From Schistosoma mansoni (lineage: Eukaryota > Platyhelminthes > Trematoda > Strigeidida > Schistosomatidae), in NCBI RefSeq assembly GCF_000237925.1, contig NC_031495.1, positions 32,464,706 through 32,528,705 on the forward strand: DNA of 64,000 bases, read 5' to 3'. The translations under genes and the position numbers were made by a program. The notes beneath the pieces are model-generated. The model had not been told where the DNA came from. It did not search any database and worked only from the letters and a program-made list of their open reading frames with translations. Positions 14,301-24,100 of this stretch are shown here, in pieces. How positions within the stretch are numbered: position 1 is the stretch's first letter; every line of letters begins with the position of its first letter.

Positions 14301-17300
14301 GACTTAGACAAATAAACATGATTGTTTTCATTCTGAGTTGAACAACATGAGTTTTGCTACTGTCAGTTGATTCTTCAAGAGTGATTACAGAATTGTTATT
14401 GATGCCAAGGGATTCTTTAGTCTAAACTTCAGACTGTAAATCATTTGACATAATAGATGTTGAAGTGCATTTGGGCAAACAAAAATAAAGGTTGGATCAA
14501 TTTAATGGAAAGCTTACTTTGTGTTTACCAAATGCTCCAATTCACTTCTCGTCAAACAAACTGTTGTGAAAGCCAACAATGATTAAGATGTCAAAGCTCA
14601 ATACTTATTTTCAAACTAACCTCCCTGGTTAGCTTTAATTTCAACGTTAATCTGCTATCACTTTACTTATGTATTTGATGTTTGTCATGATATTCAGCTA
14701 ACGTTTCTAGTCGAGGATAGTTTTCGTTGTATATTGACATCAGTCAGCGATCACTAAACTGGTGTTTCGTCCTAGTTCGCAGCTCATCCGTCGCCACCTA
14801 CAAGTCTTTTCAGCTGATAACATTTCGTGTGAAAAACTATCTCTGAAAACTGCCTAACCAATTAATATTCGGAATTTCTCCACTTAAAAGCTAAATAACC
14901 ATAAGATAATATTCCATTCAATTTTCTGTAACAATACTTTTCTCCTATAGACTCACACAGCTTCAAACCAACAGCTATCTTATTACTCATCCCACTGATG
15001 TTCGGAAAAGGAAATCGCATTAACCCACGTTATATTCAAGTGGTACTGCGTCTATTTTCGGATCCAGCATTTGTAGGCTTAATCGGTGGTCGTCGAAAAC
15101 ATTCCAGCTATTATGTTGGATGTCAAAATAATTCGCTAATTTACTTGGATCCACATTTTACTCAACCCACCCAAAATCTGAATTCCCCTAAATTTTCAGT
15201 TGACGTAAGTATACTTTATTCATTTGAATGCAATTTTGCATCTAATTACGTTAAACGTTTTGGTTACAGGCTATAAACCACCCAAGGCCAAAACAGCCCT
15301 TGGCTATGTATGTTTATGGAAAAGTCGGACTTAAACGGTTTCTCGTGTCTTTCGGTCGCCGACTCATTGTCACAATGACCTTTGATGAATTGAATTTGGA
15401 AGAATCACAAATTCACACAATCCTAACAAGCCATTGTCATGTTTTTCTAGCCCTTCAGGTGCTGATTGCAGTATCTCCACCAGTTTAAGTAACACCATAG
15501 TGTGCAATGTGTTGAGATGTTAGATGATTAGAAGAAGTCGATAGAAAACCCCTGACTTCAGTTTTGTGCTAGTTGATACTCGTCAGCAAAGAGTACCGAT
15601 AGGTCAGTCGTAGCCCGATAGTAACGTCTCAGATTGTGAGGCTGGGTATCGTGAGTTCGAACCGCACAAGGACCACTGGTTCACTTAAGATTACACGTAC
15701 GCCTTGTTAAAGTGTCACCTAGCACGAAATTCAGGTCAAAGTTTTCCTGTCGACTATTTCTAATCACTCAACAAAAGACTCGGAATTTAGAAAAACGAAA
15801 AAATGAGTTCTGAAGAATTTGAAGTCGGAGGATCTCGTGACATGTTTTGAACAATGGAGACGGAGATGAGAAAAGTTTTCGCTACAAATGGGAACTAATT
15901 TTGGAGGGGATGAGACTGATGTACTTAGGATTTTGTATAAGAGTTTTCATGGTACCACTCCGTGTATTTATTGGACAGATAACGTACAAACATATACTTC
16001 CGGAACTTTTGTCACACTTTCAGTATTCAACATTCCTAAGTTTATTGGTTACTTTTCATAATAGCATTAAGCTCATAAAAGTAACTAAACATAGTAAAGT
16101 ATTAGATGAAATATTCACCAAGTTTATCATTAATTTAATGCTTATTTGCCTAATTTTTCCTACCATATGATTCCTCAAAATCTTGATGACATTTTGACAA
16201 TAGCTGTTACATTTCCTATATCAGTTTTGAATATTGTTGTACAAAATCAAGCTAATGGTTCCAAAGAAACGTTATCATATTGTTACACAAACAAAACTCA
16301 GGTATACAATCTAGTAAGAATACTCAACCCCTCTAATCTTTCAATAACCTTTATTCTGATATAAATACCAAATGTGTTTCATCAGTGATAGGAGGAGGAA
16401 ATATATTCAAACGAATAACTCTTATATCAATGGTATCACGAATTTCAACTAACTAACAAGAGATCGACAAAGTAACTAATCATGGTGAATGTAATTATAA
16501 AAGTCTCATCGTACGCATATTACGGTACCGTATACCAGAAATAAATACGTTTCTCGCGGCGAAATGAATCTCCCAACAAGTTCATTGCTAACTTGAAGTC
16601 GGCTACGAAAATCAATATTAAGAGGGTTCTAAGAAGTGTTGCACTGAGTTATGAAAACGTTATGTCTCCTTAAGTAAATCTCGTCTGAACGATAATTACT
16701 TCCTAAGCATCAAGGAAAGTTATATATATAATCACTGCAACCTAAACAAAACCACCCTAACTTAACTCTGTTTGTAAATCACAATATATCTGTACCTAAC
16801 GCTTTATATACCAAGTTTACAAGACTTCACTGCTACTTACTACATTAGTGAATTTCCGATGTACATTGGATGAAAATCTCAAATCAAATAGTTAGTCTGT
16901 CAGTTCACGCTCATTAGTCAACCACACTCACTTTTACTAGCCACACATCAATTGTCCGTCTTAGTTCGTCGTTCTAGATCAATAAAAATCCTTGCTAATC
17001 ATTATATTCGTACTTACATTCCTTCTCTCAAAGTTTCTGAGTTTCCCTGCCTGCTTGGAACAGACCATTTCAAGGAATGACTTTCATTTGTAAAAGAAGA
17101 TGACATAGAAACGGTCGACTACCTCCCAAGTTGACCTAAAAGACAATGTGCTTATTCCTTCGCAACACTTTCTATCTATATTTTGACCGATCTCAGTTTA
17201 CTATCCGTTTTTTGAAAACCTTTGATATTATTGATTACATTAGGACATTTATGTACGTTAAGTAAACTCTAGTGACCTACAACACCAGGCGGTTGGCGAT

Positions 17301-17739
17301 ATATAGTTCTAAATCTGCTGTTTTCACTCAGTTTTAAATCCACCAAACTGACTCCACATCCACAGTTATATTGGGACCTCAAACCTAAATTTATTGTTAA
17401 TATTGTGGTGCATTTCTTGGTTTTCGTACAATAAATGTATTCGTTAACATCACTATCTGAGCAGTGATTCGTATTATTTTAAATAACTTGATATTCTGAA
17501 TCTTTATTTTTCAGTCTTGGCACTGTCCTATTCCTAAAACGATGAGTGCAGCGAACCTAAACCCTTCTTGCGCTGTTGGATTCTACTGCAGGACTAGAGG
17601 AGAACTAAGTGACCTTATTGATAGGTTACCTATCCTTATGTCAGTAAGTGATAATCTCCAGGCATCAACTAGAAGCCGACCTGTTGCATTCACTGTTGAG
17701 GTGTTAGGTCTTGACAAGACGAAAAACAGATCTTCGTAG
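4415..17739 (+). CDS. ATG4: ATG4 autophagy cysteine protease, first exon not found
   Basis: ATG4 enzymes are cytosolic peptidases that expose the C-terminal glycine of ATG8/LC3 and later remove it from lipid. Five exons join in frame: 4415-4901, 6946-7175, 8422-8565, 14951-15204 and 17515-17739, about 446 residues, all GT-AG. In order the protein shows [27 protein letters not shown] with the catalytic Cys of [53 protein letters not shown] with the catalytic Asp and His; and [14 protein letters not shown]. Exon 1 here opens in phase 1, so at least one coding exon lies upstream. The stretch between WFTYR and GWGC is about 90 residues, far longer than the roughly 20 in human ATG4B. The 6.4-kb third intron holds an antisense LINE. 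For exon 2, GTGAGG at 7176 is chosen over GTAGTC at 7181 because only it keeps frame. The C-terminus lacks the acidic EDFEIL-like tail of human ATG4B. Confidence 0.92.
4649..4681 (+). other. Possible in-frame 33-bp mini-intron inside ATG4 exon
   Basis: The segment starts GTACGT and ends ATACACAG, is AT-rich, and is 33 nt long, so reading frame stays open whether or not it is removed. Its length matches the mini-introns seen here in MRPL20 (35 bp) and RPL35 (33 bp). It falls in the poorly conserved linker before the catalytic Cys. Splicing is inferred only. Confidence 0.35.
5307..5341. repeat. (TA)n microsatellite
   Basis: About 35 bp of uninterrupted TA dinucleotides within the first visible ATG4 intron. 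Confidence 0.95.
8800..9040 (-). repeat. tRNA-derived SINE with decayed hammerhead
   Basis: Read on the minus strand, a B-box-like GGTTCAGTGTCC near 8977 is followed by CTGGTGAGCAG, a loop, and TAGGGCGAAACAACTGTCTAG ending near 8913. The order (tRNA-like head, then hammerhead about 55 nt later) is that of the Sm-alpha SINE. The core has CTGGTGAG for CTGATGAG and GGGC for GGAC, so activity is unlikely. It lies in the large ATG4 intron, antisense to the gene. Confidence 0.6.
9300..9440 (+). repeat. tRNA-derived SINE with decayed hammerhead, opposite strand
   Basis: On the plus strand an A-box-like stretch (CTCAGTGATCTTGTGGTTAA), a B-box-like GGTTTGATCTTC near 9363, and then GTCCAAGGAG, CCCCATGCCT, GGACGAAATAG follow one another. 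The GGACGAAA half is intact; CTGATGAG has become CAAGGAG. This copy is inverted with respect to the one at 8800-9040, only a few hundred bases away. Confidence 0.55.
9895..13818 (-). mobile_element. RTE-clade LINE, internally deleted, in ATG4 intron
   Basis: The copy runs from the 5' leader near 13818 to a TAAA-rich tail near 9900. On the minus strand, 12653-11868 is an APE endonuclease with the motifs [17 protein letters not shown] and [10 protein letters not shown]; the frame continues up to 13040 across one in-frame TAG at 12657-12659. Block 11738-11394 is the linker after the endonuclease. Block 11303-10686 is reverse transcriptase with SGVRQGCPL and the catalytic EYADDIVLF. Block 10520-10281 is the C-terminus with [12 protein letters not shown] and LPGWGPRD. 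The RT fingers and first catalytic Asp region are absent: linker and RT are only about 90 bp apart, suggesting a deletion of several hundred bp. ATAAGTGT at 9887-9894 and 13819-13826 is a candidate target-site duplication. The family resembles schistosome SR2/Perere-type RTE elements; the exact name is not certain. Confidence 0.88.
14700..14830 (-). repeat. Hammerhead-bearing SINE remnant with well-kept core
   Basis: On the minus strand 14797-14757 reads GACGGATGAG, a loop, then CTAGGACGAAACACCAGT. Compared with CTGATGAG...GGACGAAAC only the U of the CUGA segment is changed in the conserved core (CGGATGAG). No clear tRNA-like head is visible. The copy lies just upstream of ATG4 exon 4, antisense to the gene. 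Confidence 0.55.
15270..15488 (+). other. Candidate alternative terminal exon of ATG4
   Basis: Right after ATG4 exon 4 (ends 15204, phase 0, followed by GTAAGT), an acceptor TTGGTTACAG at 15269 opens 72 codons in the compatible phase, ending with TAA at 15486-15488. The peptide starts [17 protein letters not shown] and contains [15 protein letters not shown]. If used, it would replace the final [10 protein letters not shown] exon and remove the C-terminal part of the protease fold. A donor-like GTGCTG after CTTCAG near 15460 is also in phase 0, so it could instead be a cassette exon. No known domain is recognised, and it may be a chance open frame or an old repeat. Confidence 0.3.
15590..15740 (+). 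repeat. tRNA-related SINE fragment
   Basis: An A-box-like TAGCCCGATAGTAACG is followed by a good B-box GAGTTCGAACC near 15653 and, about 65 nt on, a CGAAA that sits where the hammerhead 3' core falls in the other copies. The rest of the ribozyme is not recognisable. It does not fold as a full tRNA with a 3' acceptor arm that I can see, so a SINE remnant is preferred over a tRNA gene. Confidence 0.45.
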
Positions 17740-17883
17740 CACTATTGTTTTTCCAGACACCTGAATGTACTTTTTTATGGATAACTTCAAATGTATTACT
17801 TCCGTATATTAACAAATATTATCTTAATAATGATATACATGGCTCCATATTTGTTTTTTTTTTCATCGAAATGAACTCAGTTT

Positions 17884-17889
17884 AATAAA
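17884..17889 (+). promoter_or_regulatory. Probable polyadenylation signal of ATG4
   Basis: AATAAA lies about 145 nt past the ATG4 stop and some 300 nt before the converging XPO1 stop codon, a plausible end for the ATG4 transcript. Confidence 0.5.
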
Positions 17890-18185
17890 AAGTAACTAGC
17901 AATTGAAATAAGAATTATTTTAGGGTAACTGTGTATAGCTTCGCAGAGATTTAATGTAAGTATTGCATTACAAGTGGAACGCTGCCATGTTCGAATGCTG
18001 TATTCTGGAAAAGTTATGTTGACAATAATGATTCCAGTGGTTCTAATGCAACAGTATATAGGGGAAAAATTACTGGTTATCATCGAAATGACATATATGT
18101 TGTCACATATGTGTATGATTTCAGGGAATGTTAGTTTTAATATGAAGATTCAAATGCACTAAAAATTGGTCGAATATTCTTTCAA

Positions 18186-21100
18186 CTAGTCACACATATC
18201 AACTTCATGGGGACCTAAAATTCCAGGAACACAAGCATGACGTCTTAGTTTTGCTGCTTGTGCCTGAGCAATCTCAGCTTCTCTTTCTTCCAAATATAAA
18301 TCAGATAAATCTTCTCCGGCGACCTCGCGTATCTGAACAAGGAAGTCGCGCACGTGTTCACGAAATGCGGCTACGTCTTGATCAAATGAAAATAGTCCAT
18401 CAATAAAAACACGAATCTGCGTTTCTTGAAGGTGAGGAAATACTTGCTTTAGTAACTGACTCAAGCTTTGGTGTACATATTGTACATTTGCTTTTGAACC
18501 TTGTATGGTTGTTGACTCAGGAGCATCGCTAAGAGGGACTGTAATTATGTCATTCTCCACTATTTTGAACATATAAGCCAGCAGCGATGACTGAAGAGTT
18601 AAATCTAAAATGTATTACAATAGTGAGAAATAGTCAAGTTGATATCTACGATAAGACATTAAAAATACCACTGGCGTTCCTATGATGGTATTTAACTTTT
18701 TAATGAAAATATGAACTACCACAACAGTTTACCAAATCAATACTATTTGTGATACTTGAGGAAAACTTTATGGAATTTATCATTAACTAAACAGAGTTGC
18801 CATATGTGGAAAATTTCAAGGAAAAAACAATAATTGAACACGAAATCATCCAACGTCGTCGAGTTAGAGACCAGGCTTCGCAACATTACACCCCCGGTCG
18901 AACAATAGATTATTTATGCTTAGGCTGGGATAACTAAGGTGCTAAGATTAGTAGGGTGAAAATAGATATAGTTGTTGTGTGTCTACGGATACAATCCTTT
19001 CTAGTTCGATATCTAATGAATTTATTGAGAATAGCATACTTAGACCTTATTTTGTGTGCAATTATAACTTGCAGATTTTTAGCAATAAAGTTACAAGCTT
19101 GTACTTGCTCTACGCATTTGAAGCGGAAAATTTATAAAAAATAAAATATACCACTTAAGATTTTAAGTTAACATGAAAGAAACTATTAGAGTAAGATGGT
19201 TTATAAATGATTGAATCAGTTCCTAATTTCCAAAAATTTATGTTACACGTGTTAGGGCATTGAATATAAAGTCGTATACAAACCAACATTTAAGGGTGAT
19301 CTCTTCTGATGAACTACTGAGTTCCATTTACATTGCACTACGAGTTATGTGAACTGATATTTTGACAATACACTTTCAAGGTGTGTGATCTAATACGAAA
19401 CGGTAACTAGAAGCTTTTCGGTAAGCTGCTCGAGACAATCCGTAGAAAAATCCAGTTTGTTCGGAAAGTGAAATATCTGTGAACTTTAATTTAAACAAAA
19501 AACTGACCATACAAATAAAATGAAGTTACTGGGTTTGTCAAATACTTACTTCCTGTTTGGGAGCGGTCAGTAATGACAGCAAACATGTGTTGAAGAATAT
19601 CCATAAAGAATGTTTTAAAGAATACCTGACGTTTCTCGGAGTTCGCACTAGACATATTTACAAGCATTGTATGCAAGATGTTGAGTCCTGTTTCTGAGAC
19701 CTGTAATATATTAAAGTGTTAATAGGATTGAATCAACTCACTGAATAAGTCAATTATTAACGAAATTAACATTGTTGTTCATTATAAACGAACCGAAATG
19801 ATCAACGCTTACGTCAACTACGTTGCTTTTTAGTAAACATAAAATAATAACTAATGACATACATGTAAACGATTAATTTTTCAGACCTTGTGTTCGTAAC
19901 CAATCATGAAAATTACTCATCTTTGGATTGAAAAATTCTAGCTTTCAGTCTTATTGTTCTCCAAAAGCTATTTTGCAAATGAATTTCTATCAACATAATC
20001 TATTCCTAGCTTAGAAAGTTGATCATTTTTTGAAACGAAGATTTCACCAATGGAGGATATACAGTTAGCGTGAAACGCCGTATCCTGTGTATTTCCAAGG
20101 TAAACAACCTACGTGACGTAAGAGCCAAACTTTCTCTTTGCAAATCACATTTGAATTTCATTTCGAAAACAGTTACTCCTCATTATGCATAACAATACTA
20201 CTGGGAAACTACTCACCACATTAAGTGAATAAAATAAATCTGCAAAAATTCATTTATTTGTTATCGTGTTATTTTGTTTTTTAAGCTCAGATAAGATTGA
20301 CGAGACATTTTGTGGTTTTGAGAAAACAGGAGTAGTAATACTTCTTTATATACGAAAGTGAGAGGTTTGGGGAATCAGTAAAATGATGTAAGTAATATAA
20401 TAGAGTCATACTCTGGTTTACCCGATGTCATGTTTAGTCTTTCATATCAATATTGATAGAGACCTGGAAATAAAAAGTGGTCAACGTTCCAATTTCTTTT
20501 ATGCATAAAAACTAATTGTAGTTAGTTTATAACAGTTAACTTTTGGTCGAAATTTAGAACGAATAGTATCTTTCTCCAATGTTATCGATTTACATACATT
20601 CATTTTATCTAAACCCGAAAATTATGAGTCAAGATAAACAAAACAAAATCTAGATCGAGGTACATAGAATAACTGTTAACAACCATAAGTTCAGAAGACA
20701 GAAAAAATATTAGTATCAAGCCATTAAATATGACCAAAGTTGAGATCATTAAACTTAAATCAGAAAGAATACCAGCGTGTGACCAGTTACCTTTGGCAGT
20801 CTTTAAAGGCAATACTCAAGAAATAATGGTTGAAATTCTATCTAAGCTGTATAATCGGAGCAATCATTTTAAACTTATCTCGATAGGAAGCCGTTAAAGC
20901 CTACAAAATCCTACTTTTAGATTTCAGAGACAAATTCAAGAGAACAGTAGAATTCAGACCTGGCTGAAATAATCAAAATGTAACATACTACTGTCAAATG
21001 TAGGATTATTTTTTAAAGCTAGTTTTCGTAGACAATATCTAAGTATGTTAATAAATCAACTTGTACAAAGAGTTGCATAGACCAATGTGGATCATCAGTC

Positions 21101-24100
21101 GACCTCTAGAAACGATTGTAGAAAATTCAGCTAACCAACTAGTGATCCTACCGAAATACCTACACAGTTAACAAATAAGTATATTGTTACAGCATGCTTT
21201 TTAACTATATGGTATCAAGACATTATACTCAACATGGGAAGATCCCAGTTATTCTATCATACCCTTGAAACAAAGCTGTGGCAGAATTATTATGTGATAA
21301 TATTGATGTAAGACAAATAACGCTACTAAAACAGCGGACCAGGTGATCAGATTTCAAAAAGATATCACCTTAAGGGTCTATTTGCATACATTATGCATAA
21401 TTGACCAATAAATACTTCATGTACGATCTTGAGTGAAATAAAATACGATTGAATATAACCAAATTATCTAGTGAAAATGACTCATCAGAACATCGACTGT
21501 TTGGTAGATAGTGATGTGTACAGTTATAAATATAGTTCGTGAGGTCTAACAAATTAGTGTGAGGTAATTATGTGGCAGGCTACAAAAATAACAAAATTTT
21601 AGTATCCTTTAATATGCACAAGGTGACATTAAAGCTGTCAAAATAGAAATGAAAGGTTTGACAACTTACTTGACGCATAGTATGTTTGATTGCCCAAATA
21701 ACACTATCTAAAATCAGTTTGAACTTATCAGATGTTAAGCTTAACAAAGCAGAGAAACAATGAGCATTTACAGCCTGTAGAAGAGTGAAAAAATTAGTTC
21801 GATGTTCAGGAAATTCCTCCAAGTCTTTATCGATCATCTCTAGAGTAGACTGAAAGACTGCATCTAAAACACGAGGCAGAGCTGGAAGAATATGGTCTTC
21901 AAGACGATTAACAAGGGTAGCCATTAAACTCAAAACTTCGGCCTCCCGAGCAGCAGGAAGATTTTTTTGGTAGTCGTCAGCTACGGCATCCAATAGCGGA
22001 GGTAAAATATTCTCTGCCACCTACATAAAAGATAGAAGTGAAGATTTATGATGGCCGTTATTTTAAGCACGGAGATTCGATAAATGCAATGTCTGACATT
22101 TGTAAACAACTTACAAAAACAGGATCGGTAGTCCTTTTTATCCAACAAGATAACAGATTCAATATCGCTTTCTTGACTGATCGCATACTGCGAATAAGTG
22201 GTTGTTTTGTCACCTGCTCTCCATTGGTAGCCACAGCCTGGCCAATATTTTGGGACATTATCTTATAAACATTTAACATGTCCAGGTAAATGCGACCAAG
22301 CTAAAAAGAATATATATTCTTTTAGGAAAAGATTAACTAACTAATAAAAACCAAGTATCAAGGATTTATGACCATGCTTACCTGAACAAGATAAGAATGT
22401 CCGAGGGATTTGCAAGCACTGTGATTTGTTTTCAGTAAGTTACAAAGTTGCTGTACAACTTCAAAGTCCCTTAACAGGTCAATATTGCATGCAGCTTGGA
22501 CGAGAATCCCATCCCAAATCTATACCCAGATAATTCGAAAAGGATAGTATAAAACTTACTTGATTGGGTAATCGGAAAAGTCGTTCTATTTGTCTAGCTT
22601 CAACAGCTGAGTCAAGTTGGGCACTGATAATAACTCCTACAGCTTCATAAAATGTGTGAACCTGTTGAGGTTGTAAGTCATTGATTATGATATCAATTTC
22701 CTTTAAAATCTCTTCAATAAATTCAACTGCTTCTCCGTACTATCCGAATAAGAAAAGTACAAGAATTGTACAGTAAAACCGGAATCGAATTATTAATATA
22801 TTACAAATGAACAGGATAATGAGGTGTGGAAACATGTTTATAACGAGTCGACAATCTCCATGAGAATATGAAATGCCACCTTACTTTCAACATTCATCAG
22901 CTCGCTAAATGAAGTCGGCTAGAATAAAATATGTTTTAGGCATGTTAGATAGAAAATTCTAAAGATCAGAAATTTTATCAGGGAAATTCCCAATAATGTC
23001 AAACAGCCGGATGGACTCACTCATTGTTTTCCCCAGATTCTAAGCTTTTGAGTCCCTCATAATATTAATATTTCACGAATTTATATTTCCTTGAATCGTA
23101 TCTTGTATGTCTGTTTTTTTAATACCACTGAAACTGTTATTATCTCTACTACTCTGGGCTTTTCCCTAAGAATTTCACCTCTTCATGCTAATGGTATGTG
23201 GAAACTTGAACTGATGTACGTAGTTAACAGGTACCACGCTTAGTTTGACTGACTTACTGACTTTGTCAAATTACTAAACGTGAATGAGAAAGTAAATTCA
23301 GTTTCGTAACTTCATGAAAGGATTCCAGTAACAATTACTGACCTATGGTCGCCTGAACTCATTTATAAATTGGTCGGTTATAAAAATACACGCCACATAT
23401 TTTGGAAGAGAAACGCAAACAATGATATGTATTTAGTGTTTACATAATGCAATCAATATTTCATAAGATGCACGTACCTGTACAGTTACTAATTGTCGCC
23501 GACATTTCTGAGCAATTTTAATGAAAGTATCACAAGCCATATCTTGCACACCTTCATGTGTTTCGTGCATGAATTCAAAAAGCTTTGTAATTACAGTTTT
23601 TAGGAATCGCCAATGTGCGCGCAGAAATCGAGGGTATTGACCAACAACGTACATGATATTGCTTGCAACAATAGCTTTATTATCTTTGCCCCGTTTTTGT
23701 TCACATAAACCAAGAAGGTCTCGAATTACAATAACTAGAAAACTTCTTTCATCGTCTTCCTGCATAGCACCAGAGATGCTACCGATCGCCCAACAAAGTG
23801 TATTAAGGTTGTGCCAAGACCACTCTCGTCCATCTACTTGGTGTTGCAGCTTTTCGATCATAATCTTTTTTGTGTCCTATAAACAATAATTATACTATTA
23901 TTGATAGTTAAAGTTCGAAACTTCAGTTTAAACAAAACACTGAGAATCAAACTTTTTATTGGGAACGGTCGGAATGAGTAGGAGCACTTACAATGTTTTT
24001 CGATAAAAAAAAAATAACTTATTTAAAGACGATTATTTTAACTGCCAAGGACTTTACAATAAAAAATCTATTGCTTCAACAATGAAACATCGTGAACACC

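Noticed and set aside
15640-15690. Possible tRNA gene, because of the good GAGTTCGAACC B box
   Set aside because: No acceptor-stem pairing around it could be found, and spacing to a downstream CGAAA fits the SINE copies; treated as SINE.
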